The notes under the pieces are model-generated. The model saw only the letters and a list, made by a program, of their open reading frames with translations, was not told the DNA's origin and searched no databases. From positions 1-13,004 of the forward strand of contig CAZXWK010000050.1 in NCBI GenBank assembly GCA_964644675.1: DNA of 13,004 nt. Direction: 5' to 3'. The stretch comes from CAZXWK01 sp964644675 (lineage in GTDB: Bacteria; Actinomycetota; Coriobacteriia; Anaerosomatales; JAAXUF01). Of the stretch, positions 5,299 to 12,102 are shown one piece after another. A program made the position numbers and the translations under genes. Position 1 is the first letter of the stretch. Every line of letters starts with the position of its first letter.

Positions 5299-6825
5299 AT
5301 GAGCGAGAAGCGACGCATCGTAACCAACACTCTCGCCAACGGCGGCGCGCAAGTGACCACCCTGGTCGCCAGCCTCGTCTTCATGCCGCTGCTGATCAAG
5401 GCCTTCGGGCTGAGCGACTACGGCCTGTACCTCATCGTGTCGTCGGTCGCCCAGTACGCGCAGCTGCTCGACTTCGGCGTCGGCGCGTCGCTGACCAAGA
5501 TGATCGCGCAGCACCTGGCCGAGGATGACCGCGAGAGCATCGGCGCCCTGGTCTCGGCCGCCCTGATCTTCTACGTCATCATCGGCGCCGTCTCCGCGGC
5601 GATCATGGTCGTGCTCGCATTCACTGCCGGCACGGTGTTCAAGGTGGATGCGTCCGGTGCCGTGCTCCTGCGCAACATGTTCCTGGTGGCGGCGGGATTC
5701 TCGCTTTGGATGTGGCCCGCCAACACGTTCGTCTACGTACTCAACGGCTTCCAGAAGTACACGGTCACCGCACGCGTGCAGCTGGGCGTGACCATCGGGA
5801 TCGTCGCCGCCTACGTCGCCGTTCTGGCCACGCACCAAGGGCCGGTCGTGATGCTGGCGGCGACTTCGGCCGTCACCATGGCTGGGTCGCTCGTCAACAT
5901 CTTCGTGGCGATCCGGATGATGCGGGGCATCCGCATCGCACCGACCATGGCCGAGGCGACCCACCTTCAGCGCATATTCAGCTTCAGCTGGGCGATCTTC
6001 CTGGTTCAGCTCTCGACGGTGGTCCTCTACCAGCAGACAGACCGCCTGGTGCTGGGAATCTTCGTGGGCGGTGCCGCGGTCGGCCTGTACGAAGCCGCCG
6101 GCAAGTTCCAGGGCTTCGTCACGCAACTCGTGGGGTTTGCCAACTCGGCCGTCATCCCGATGGCGTCGCATCTCGACGCGTCGGGCGCGGATGAGAAGCT
6201 CAAGTCACTGTTCCTCCGTGGTACCAAGTACGTGCTCGCGCTGGTGACACCGGTCGTCATCTGTCTGATGGTGCTGGCGCAGCCGATTCTCACCCGATGG
6301 CTCGGTCCGAGCTTCGGCGCCATGGCGAGGGACGCTCAGATCCTCGTCTTCCCACACCTGCTGATCGCCGGCGGCACGATCGGCGACAGCATCATCGTCG
6401 GCACCGGGGCCATCAAGCGCCGGCTGCCGTACTCGCTGAGCATGGTCGTGGGCAACCTGGTGCTGAGCCTGCTGCTGGTCAAGCCGTTCGGCATCCGGGG
6501 CGTGGTTCTGGGCACGGCGATCCCGTACCTGATCGACTTCCCTATCCACATGTGGTGGCTGCTGCGCGAGCTCAAGGTGCCCGCATCGCGATGGGTGCGC
6601 GAGGTGGTCGTACCGGTGTATCCGCTGCTGCTCGTGCCGCTCGCGGTCAGCGTCGCCGGCTACTTCTCGCCGCTGTCCGGATCGCTCATCGGACTCGCCG
6701 CGATCGGCGCGGCCAGCGTGGCCGCCTACCTTCTCGGCGTGTTCGCGTTCGGGTTGTCCGCGGCCGAGCGCAGTGAGGTTCGCGCGCTGTCCGGCAGCGT
6801 CAGGCAGCGCCTGAAGCGCGGGTAG
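5299..6825 (+). CDS. Wzx-type polysaccharide flippase (MOP/PST superfamily)
   Basis: This is a 508-residue, strongly hydrophobic protein with about 12-14 predicted membrane helices. The N-terminus (MSEKRRIVTNTLANGG) is followed by LVFMPLLIKAFGLSDYGLYLI, typical of Wzx/polysaccharide-biosynthesis flippases. Residues near 240 (YQQTDRLVLGIFVG) match the conserved TDR.ilg.f.g region of the family. It would move undecaprenyl-diphosphate-linked repeat units across the cytoplasmic membrane. ATG 5299 was chosen because the frame upstream covers the gmd promoter region and is Arg-rich. The ribosome site is weak (GGAG 13 bases upstream). It is a single-gene unit flanked by minus-strand operons. An export role in the same polysaccharide pathway is inferred from context. 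No Wzy polymerase is recognised in the window. Confidence 0.88.
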   Translation: MSEKRRIVTNTLANGGAQVTTLVASLVFMPLLIKAFGLSDYGLYLIVSSVAQYAQLLDFGVGASLTKMIAQHLAEDDRESIGALVSAALIFYVIIGAVSAAIMVVLAFTAGTVFKVDASGAVLLRNMFLVAAGFSLWMWPANTFVYVLNGFQKYTVTARVQLGVTIGIVAAYVAVLATHQGPVVMLAATSAVTMAGSLVNIFVAIRMMRGIRIAPTMAEATHLQRIFSFSWAIFLVQLSTVVLYQQTDRLVLGIFVGGAAVGLYEAAGKFQGFVTQLVGFANSAVIPMASHLDASGADEKLKSLFLRGTKYVLALVTPVVICLMVLAQPILTRWLGPSFGAMARDAQILVFPHLLIAGGTIGDSIIVGTGAIKRRLPYSLSMVVGNLVLSLLLVKPFGIRGVVLGTAIPYLIDFPIHMWWLLRELKVPASRWVREVVVPVYPLLLVPLAVSVAGYFSPLSGSLIGLAAIGAASVAAYLLGVFAFGLSAAERSEVRALSGSVRQRLKRG

Positions 6826-6879
6826 CGAGCAGCTCGGGCAGCTCGATCGAGCGAGGAGTCGGCCCGTGACCGCGTCGAG
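6826..6879. terminator. Palindromic spacer between convergent flippase and rfbH
   Basis: The 54-base spacer holds CGAGC-A-GCTCG (6826-6836), a direct repeat GCAGCTCG (6829-6836 and 6838-6845), and a perfect 12-base palindrome GCTCGATCGAGC (6841-6852). Hairpins are possible on both strands and could stop transcription from each side, but no T-tract is present. Confidence 0.3.
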
Positions 6880-8217
6880 CTAGCCCCGCACCGTCCGGAT
6901 GATCACGTCGGCCATGTGGGCGAGCATCTCGTCGGTCATGCCCGGGTAGACGCCGATCCAGAACGCGTCGTTCATGATGCGATCGGTGTTGGTCAACTCG
7001 CCCACGACGCGGTAGCCCTCACCGCTCTCGCGCATCGAGTCGAAGACCGGCTGGCGGATCATGTTGCCCGCGAAGAGCATGCGGGTCTGGACCTTGGCCG
7101 CTTCGAGCGCCCCTACGAGCTTGTCGCGCGTCACGGTGGCGCCTTCGCGCACCGTGATCAGGAAGCCGAACCACGAGGGGTCGGAGCCCTCGGTGGGCTC
7201 GGGCAGGATCAGCACATCGGCCACAGGTTGCAGCGCGTCGTAGAGGAAGCGGTAGTTGTGACGACGCGCGGCGACGAACTCGGGCATCTTCTCGAGCTGC
7301 GCGACGCCCACGGCGGCCTGCATGTCGCTGACCTTGAGGTTGTAGCCCCACTCGGAGTAGACGTACTTGTGGTCGTAGCCGAAGGGCAGCGTGCCGAACT
7401 GCTGGCTGAAGCGCCGGCCGCACGTGTTGTCCTTGCCGCTGGGGCACCAGCAGTCGCGGCCCCAGTCGCGGATCGACAGCATGATCTGCGCGAGCTGCCG
7501 GTCGTCGGTGTAGACCGCGCCGCCCTCGCCCATGGTCATGTGGTGCGGCGGGTAGAAGCTCGAGGTGCCGATGTGGCCGTACGTACCGGTCTTCTTGCCG
7601 CGGTACTCGCCACCCAGCGCGTCGCAGTTGTCCTCGACGAGCCACAGCCCATGCGCGTCGCAGAACGACTTGACCGCGGCGATGTCGAACGGGTTGCCCA
7701 GGGTGTGGGCGACCATGACCGCCTTGGAGCGGTCCGAGAGCGCCGCCTCGAGCTGGGCGGGATCGATGTCGTAGGTGCCGAGCCGCACGTCCACGAAGAC
7801 CGGCACCGCGCCGTACTGCACGACGGGCGCGATGGTCGTGGGGAAGCCTGCTGCCACGGTGATGACCTCGTCGCCGCGCCGGATCCGGCGGTCGCCCAGC
7901 TTCTCGCTGGTCAGGGCGGCGAACGCGAGCAGGTTGGCGCTCGAGCCGGAGTTCACCAGGAGCGCCGTGCCCACGCCCAGGTACGCGGCGAGGTCCTCCT
8001 CGAACTTCTTGGACCAACGCCCGAATGTCAGCCAGAAGTCGAGCGACGAGTCCACGAGGTTCACGATCTCACGCTCGTCGAAGACGCGGCCGCCGTAGGC
8101 GACACGCGACTCGCCCGGCACGAATGCGGGCTTCTCGGCGAACTCGACCTCGTAGTACTCGCGGACCTTGTCGAGGATCTCGGCTCGGATACGTGCGGAA
8201 GTGCGGGGGTCACTCAT
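6880..8217 (-). CDS. rfbH: CDP-4-keto-6-deoxy-D-glucose-3-dehydrase (E1)
   Basis: This 445-residue PLP-dependent, [2Fe-2S] enzyme removes the C3 hydroxyl of CDP-4-keto-6-deoxyglucose on the way to CDP-3,6-dideoxyhexoses. The fold is that of DegT/DnrJ/EryC1 sugar aminotransferases: VNSGSSAN at 88-95 and the PLP-ring Asp196 in EDNCDALGG. The lysine that aminotransferases use is replaced by His225 in SFYPPHHMTMGEGG, the hallmark of the dehydrase. Four cysteines, C198, C256, C258 and C266, give exactly C-X57-C-X-C-X7-C, the iron-sulfur signature of E1 (also called AscC/DdhC). The start has GAGGAG nine bases upstream. It lies 43 bases after rfbG in the same operon. Its usual electron donor, an E3 ferredoxin-type reductase (DdhD/RfbI/AscD), is not in the window. 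Confidence 0.96.
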   Translation of the reverse strand: MSDPRTSARIRAEILDKVREYYEVEFAEKPAFVPGESRVAYGGRVFDEREIVNLVDSSLDFWLTFGRWSKKFEEDLAAYLGVGTALLVNSGSSANLLAFAALTSEKLGDRRIRRGDEVITVAAGFPTTIAPVVQYGAVPVFVDVRLGTYDIDPAQLEAALSDRSKAVMVAHTLGNPFDIAAVKSFCDAHGLWLVEDNCDALGGEYRGKKTGTYGHIGTSSFYPPHHMTMGEGGAVYTDDRQLAQIMLSIRDWGRDCWCPSGKDNTCGRRFSQQFGTLPFGYDHKYVYSEWGYNLKVSDMQAAVGVAQLEKMPEFVAARRHNYRFLYDALQPVADVLILPEPTEGSDPSWFGFLITVREGATVTRDKLVGALEAAKVQTRMLFAGNMIRQPVFDSMRESGEGYRVVGELTNTDRIMNDAFWIGVYPGMTDEMLAHMADVIIRTVRG

Positions 8218-8260
8218 GTCTGAAGGCTCCTCGGGGTGTCTCTCGGTTCGAAACGCTGCG

Positions 8261-9379
8261 CTATCGCGCCCACGCGACGCCAGCGGCGCGAGCGGCGTCG
8301 ACGTAGGAGGCGATGCAGTCGGATGTCAGGCGCTCGGCATCGGCGGGAGCGCCATAGTAGCCGCGGTACCACGCGGTCGTCTCGCGGATCGCCTCGGTGG
8401 CCGTCCAGGCCGGCCACCACGACAACAGGTCGGCGGCCTTGGAGCAGTCGAGCTTGAGGAAGCGCGCCTCGTGCGGGTGGCGCGCGCCGGGAGCCGGTCC
8501 GACCCGCTCGCCGGAGCCCCACTCGGTCAGGACCGCGTCGACGACCTCGGCGACGGTGAGGTTGCCGGTCGGCGCGGGCCCGAAGTTCCAGGCGCCCTCG
8601 ACCGCCTTGCCCTCCGAGTACATCCGCGCGGCGAGCCACAGGTAGGCTGACGTCGGTTCGAGGACGTGCTGCCACGGACGCACCGCGTCGGGGTTCCTGA
8701 GCTGCACCGGCTGCCCCTGCGACAGTGCGCGCATGCAGTCGGGGACGATGCGGTCCAGCGCCCAGTCTCCGCCGCCGATCACGTTGCCGGCGCGCGCGCT
8801 GGCCACCGAGCACGAACCCTCGGCGTCGAAGAACGACTGGCGGTAGGCCGCCGTGACGAGCTCCGCGCACCCCTTGCTCGCCGAGTAGGGGTCGTAGCCG
8901 CCCATGGGGTCGTTCTCGCGATACGCGAACTCCCACTCGCGGTTCTCGTAGCACTTGTCGCTGGTGACGTTGAGCAGCGCGCGGACGCTTCCCGCGGAGC
9001 GGGCTGCCTCGATCACGTTGACCGTGCCCATGACGTTGGTCTCGAACGTGGCGACCGGCTCGTCGTAGGAGAGCCGCACGAGCGGCTGCGCGGCCTCGTG
9101 GATCACGATCTCGGGCTGCGCCTCGAGCATGACCGAGCGCAGGCGGGAGAGGTCGCGGACATCGCCGATGTGGTGGTCGATGCGGGACTGGAGGCCGAGC
9201 GCGTCGAACAGCGCGGGCTCGGTGGGCGGCTCGAGGGCGTAACCCGTGACGTGGGCGCCGAGCTCGAGCAGCCAGTAGGTGATCCAGGATCCCTTGAAGC
9301 CCGTGTGGCCGGTGACCATGACCCGGCGACCCGAGTAGACGCCTCCGAACAGACGCGACTCGTCGATCAAGCGGATCAC
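8261..9379 (-). CDS. rfbG: CDP-glucose 4,6-dehydratase
   Basis: This extended SDR has 372 residues from GTG 9379, near the roughly 360 usual for RfbG. It converts CDP-D-glucose to CDP-4-keto-6-deoxy-D-glucose using bound NAD. The nucleotide motif is TGHTGFKGSW (23-32), a form typical of this enzyme. The active-site TSDKCY is at 139-144 and YSASK gives Tyr165/Lys169. AGNVIGGGDWALDRIVPD and RPWQHVLEP are further family blocks. The frame stays open upstream to 9709, but that part overlaps rfbF and reads as an Arg-rich shadow. GTG 9379 overlaps the rfbF TGA as GTGA, so translation is coupled. A second in-frame GTG at 9382 is an equally possible start. It supplies the substrate for RfbH. Confidence 0.95.
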   Translation of the reverse strand: MIRLIDESRLFGGVYSGRRVMVTGHTGFKGSWITYWLLELGAHVTGYALEPPTEPALFDALGLQSRIDHHIGDVRDLSRLRSVMLEAQPEIVIHEAAQPLVRLSYDEPVATFETNVMGTVNVIEAARSAGSVRALLNVTSDKCYENREWEFAYRENDPMGGYDPYSASKGCAELVTAAYRQSFFDAEGSCSVASARAGNVIGGGDWALDRIVPDCMRALSQGQPVQLRNPDAVRPWQHVLEPTSAYLWLAARMYSEGKAVEGAWNFGPAPTGNLTVAEVVDAVLTEWGSGERVGPAPGARHPHEARFLKLDCSKAADLLSWWPAWTATEAIRETTAWYRGYYGAPADAERLTSDCIASYVDAARAAGVAWAR

Positions 9380-10146
9380 CACACCTTCCAGGGCGCCCTG
9401 CCCTGATCCCACAGCTCCTCGAGGTACATCTTGTCTCGGAGGGTGTCCATGGGCTGCCAGAAGCCGGAGTGCTTGAACGCGGCCAGCTTGCCGTCGGTCG
9501 CCAGCGACTCGAGCGGCGAGCGCTCGAGGATGGTGCTGTCGCCCTCGATGCGGTCGAAGATGGTCGGCTCGACGACGAAGAAGCCGCCGTTGATCCAGTC
9601 GCCGTCGCCCAGCGGCTTCTCTCGGAATCGCTCCACCCGATCGCCCGAGCTCAGCTCGAGCGCGCCGAAGCGGCCGAGGGGCTGCACGGCGGTCAGCGTC
9701 GCCTCGCATCCGGACGCGCGGTGGAACTCGACGAGCGCCTTCACGTCGACGTCGGCCACTCCGTCACCGTACGTGAGGAGGAACGGCTCGCCGCCCACGT
9801 ACGGCGCTATGCGCTTCACGCGTCCGCCGGTCATGGTCTCGGCACCCGTGTCGACCACGGTGACGCGCCATGGCTCGTTCGCGTCCTGGTGGACGTTCTT
9901 CTCGCGGGTCCGCATGTCGAAGGTCACGTCACAGTTGTGCAGCCAGTAGTTATGGAAGTACTCCTTGATCTGGTAGCACTTGTAGCCGCCACAGATCACG
10001 AAGTCGTTGAATCCGTGATGGCTGTAGATCTTCATGATGTGCCACAGGATCGGCTTGTCGCCGATCTCGGCCATCGGCTTGGGCCGAAGCGAGGTCTCCT
10101 CCGAGAGCCGAGTACCGAGCCCACCGGCGAGAATGACGACCTTCAT
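9376..10146 (-). CDS. rfbF: Glucose-1-phosphate cytidylyltransferase
   Basis: This protein has 256 residues (Salmonella RfbF is about 257). It makes CDP-glucose from glucose-1-phosphate and CTP, the first committed step of the CDP-sugar branch. The nucleotidyltransferase start VILAGGLGTRLSEET (4-18) and RPKPM (21-25) are present. So are the RfbF-typical WHIMKIYSHHGFNDFVICGG and YKCYQIKEYFHNYW segments, the metal-binding Asp128 in TYGDGVAD, and the C-terminal SGFWQPMDTLRDK. ATG 10146 is preceded by GGAGG at a slightly short four-base spacing. A TTG five codons upstream is in frame but would absorb that ribosome site. First gene of the rfbFGH operon. Confidence 0.96.
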   Translation of the reverse strand: MKVVILAGGLGTRLSEETSLRPKPMAEIGDKPILWHIMKIYSHHGFNDFVICGGYKCYQIKEYFHNYWLHNCDVTFDMRTREKNVHQDANEPWRVTVVDTGAETMTGGRVKRIAPYVGGEPFLLTYGDGVADVDVKALVEFHRASGCEATLTAVQPLGRFGALELSSGDRVERFREKPLGDGDWINGGFFVVEPTIFDRIEGDSTILERSPLESLATDGKLAAFKHSGFWQPMDTLRDKMYLEELWDQGRAPWKVW

Positions 10147-10193
10147 CGAGCCTCCAGACAACTACAGGGAACGGTGCGCGAACGCGCCTGCCG

Positions 10194-10199
10194 ATTATA
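10194..10199 (-). promoter_or_regulatory. -10 element TATAAT for the rfbFGH operon
   Basis: The minus strand reads CCATGTATAATCGG, a perfect -10 hexamer. Transcription would start near 10187, about 40 bases before rfbF. A TTGTCT lies 25 bases upstream, too far to be a normal -35. The element lies in the 127-base gap after the GT-C gene on the same strand, so read-through from that gene is also possible. Confidence 0.55.
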
Positions 10200-10273
10200 C
10201 ATGGCTCCCCCGACACCCCCGCCGAGACAACCCGCGGCGCCGGCCACGTGCGAAACGACCTCGCAGCTCACGG

Positions 10274-11953
10274 TCATTCGGGAGCGTACTTCCTCTCCCA
10301 ATACGCCGGGCGATACGTCTTGGTCTTGACGACGAGTGCCTTGTCGAGCTCGCGGTAGAGGCGCTCGCGGTCGATCCAGTCGAGCAGCGAGAGCTTGAAG
10401 ACGGTGAAGCCGCTCCCCAGGTCCAGAGAGCCCTCGGTGATCGTCGCGACCCGGTCGGGCCCCTGGCCCTGGTAGTCGCCGGTCTTGTAGTAGGGCTGCT
10501 TGATGAAGAGGCCCCGCGCCCGAGCGTAGTCGAACCAGGTCCCACGGCGGATGTAGGGATACCCCAACCGGGACTGGTCGCCGTACGCCTCGGCGAGCAG
10601 GCCCGTGAACTGGTACGGGACCCATTCGACACGGGTCTGGTTCCAGTCGAGGACCTTGTCCTCGAAGACGATGAAGCGGCCACTCCTGATCGACCCGTCC
10701 TGCTCCATCTTGCGAAGCAGCGCCTCCTGCTTCAACCAGTCGCGCTGGAAGTCGATGTAGCTGTTGAAGTGGCTACCGACGCTCACGGCCACGACCACGG
10801 CCAGCGTCGCCACCGTCAGGTACCTGCCGATCCGTCCGAGCACGGCGTGTGGCTGCAGGAGCGCCACGAGGAGCAGCGCGGCCCCGATCGGCACGAGGAG
10901 TTGGTGCCGGGTGTCCCAGCCCAGATCGGACGGCAGCTTGCCGACGATGACGTAGGGCAGCACGGCTGCGGCGATGAGGAACAGTCCCGCGTGCAGCATC
11001 CACTTGGGGCTGCCGTCCTCACGCATGGGCCACTTCCACATGCCAAGCACCACGAGCAGGGCCGCGAACCCGCCGATCAGCAGGATCGGCTTCAGGCCCA
11101 CGTGAACGAATCCGGCCCTGACCGCGCCGGGCATCGCCTCGACGAGAGCGTAGAGCGTAGAGTTCACCGACCCCCGCGCAAGGTCGCCGAGAAGACCCGT
11201 CGTGCCGGCGCCCAGCTCGTTGTAGTCGTGATAGAGCCCCGAGGGCTTGAACCACACCTGCGTGATCGCCCAGTAGACCACCGGCAGCACGAGCAGCGCC
11301 GCGCGTTTCCACAGCCGCTGGGCGATCGAGCGCACGTTCCAGCGATCGGGCGCGTCGGTCATGACGAGCACCGCCGGAACGATCGCGTAGAACAGCACGA
11401 GCAGCGAGGCGATGTGGAAGGACACCAGGAACAGCGCCGCAGCACAGACCTGGACCCAGATCTCCTGCTTGGGTGCTCGGACGACGAGGAGCCACACGGC
11501 GAACAGGAACACCGCGACCGAGAACCCGTAGCCGACCATGACCAGCGCGATCCGCGCCTGGTACACGGGCCACACGGAGAACAGCACGCCCGCCCAAACG
11601 GCGGTCGAGACGGACACCCCCGGCAGCCTGCGCAGGATGTCGAACAGGAGCAGAGCCGCTGCCAGCAGCGAAGCGAACGCCAGGAAGCGGTTGAACGTGA
11701 TGCCGGCCTGGCTGTAGAAGAACAGGTAGTTGATCGCTGCGGGCCACGTCGATCCCATGGCCTCGCCGGCCTTCTGGACAACGGACATGTCCTGCTGCCA
11801 GAAGACCCAGTCGTCCCAGAAGAGCCCCCGATTCATGAGGCTCCACACGTGGGCGATGCTGTAGATCAGAGCTATGAATGCGTAGGGGCCGACCCCTATA
11901 CGATTGCTCGGCTCGACGCGCTGTGACGCGTCGACGTCGGCATTGGATACCAT
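10274..11953 (-). CDS. Multi-membrane GT-C-like glycosyltransferase with hydrophilic C-terminal domain
   Basis: This protein has 559 residues, with about 10-11 predicted membrane helices between residues 22 and 395 and a hydrophilic C-terminal domain (about 396-559). The FWDDW motif (D47, D48) sits in the first outside loop after helix 1, as in GT-C membrane transferases that use polyprenyl-phosphate sugars (family knowledge). WDTRHQLLVPIGAALLL starts at 346, and VLPYVIVGKLP spans 331-341. The whole visible part of the 1-1187 protein aligns with it. ATG 11953 has only a weak ribosome site. I infer transfer of a lipid-linked sugar onto a surface glycan, probably using the product of the divergent GT2 at 12103. 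It could instead be a polymerase or ligase, and I cannot name the family securely. Confidence 0.8.
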   Translation of the reverse strand: MVSNADVDASQRVEPSNRIGVGPYAFIALIYSIAHVWSLMNRGLFWDDWVFWQQDMSVVQKAGEAMGSTWPAAINYLFFYSQAGITFNRFLAFASLLAAALLLFDILRRLPGVSVSTAVWAGVLFSVWPVYQARIALVMVGYGFSVAVFLFAVWLLVVRAPKQEIWVQVCAAALFLVSFHIASLLVLFYAIVPAVLVMTDAPDRWNVRSIAQRLWKRAALLVLPVVYWAITQVWFKPSGLYHDYNELGAGTTGLLGDLARGSVNSTLYALVEAMPGAVRAGFVHVGLKPILLIGGFAALLVVLGMWKWPMREDGSPKWMLHAGLFLIAAAVLPYVIVGKLPSDLGWDTRHQLLVPIGAALLLVALLQPHAVLGRIGRYLTVATLAVVVAVSVGSHFNSYIDFQRDWLKQEALLRKMEQDGSIRSGRFIVFEDKVLDWNQTRVEWVPYQFTGLLAEAYGDQSRLGYPYIRRGTWFDYARARGLFIKQPYYKTGDYQGQGPDRVATITEGSLDLGSGFTVFKLSLLDWIDRERLYRELDKALVVKTKTYRPAYWERKYAPE

Positions 11954-11989
11954 GCGAATCCATTCGTTCGCCCGGATGACGCGCTGTCC

Positions 11990-11998
11990 AGAATAGCA
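11990..11998 (-). promoter_or_regulatory. Extended -10 promoter TGCTATTCT for the second GT-C gene
   Basis: On the minus strand TG-C-TATTCT fits an extended -10. The start would be near 11983, leaving a leader of about 30 bases. It lies seven bases from the oppositely oriented extended -10 at 12006-12014. Confidence 0.5.
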
Positions 11999-12005
11999 GG
12001 AGTGG

Positions 12006-12014
12006 TGCTAGCAT
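12006..12014 (+). promoter_or_regulatory. Extended -10 promoter TGCTAGCAT for the second GT2 gene
   Basis: The nine bases are identical to those at 1454-1462. The predicted start near 12021 gives an approximately 82-base leader before ATG 12103. An open frame beginning GTG 12018 crosses this leader but starts before the predicted first transcribed base and continues into the GT2 gene out of frame, so I do not call it. Confidence 0.5.
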
Positions 12015-12102
12015 TCTGTGCTGATTCTGTGCGCGACGTGTACGCGCCTATGGAGCGCGTATCGCCTGCTGCGTGCGGAGCTCGCCGAGGAAGAGGACTC
12101 CT

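Noticed and set aside
3429..5399. A single open frame of about 656 codons joining both dehydratases through the N run, seemingly a fused double GMD.
   Set aside because: The frame continuity is an accident of a 100-N placeholder. Each half has its own GMD signatures, the true gap must be longer, and ATG 5150 with AGGAGG is the real start of the first gene.
6880..8217. Calling this gene a DegT/DnrJ/EryC1 sugar aminotransferase.
   Set aside because: The PLP lysine is replaced by His225 and the four-cysteine iron-sulfur motif is intact, so it is the 3-dehydrase.
9380..9709. Upstream extension of rfbG to 9709.
   Set aside because: It lies wholly inside rfbF and reads as an Arg-rich shadow. The GTGA junction at 9376-9379 is a typical operon start.
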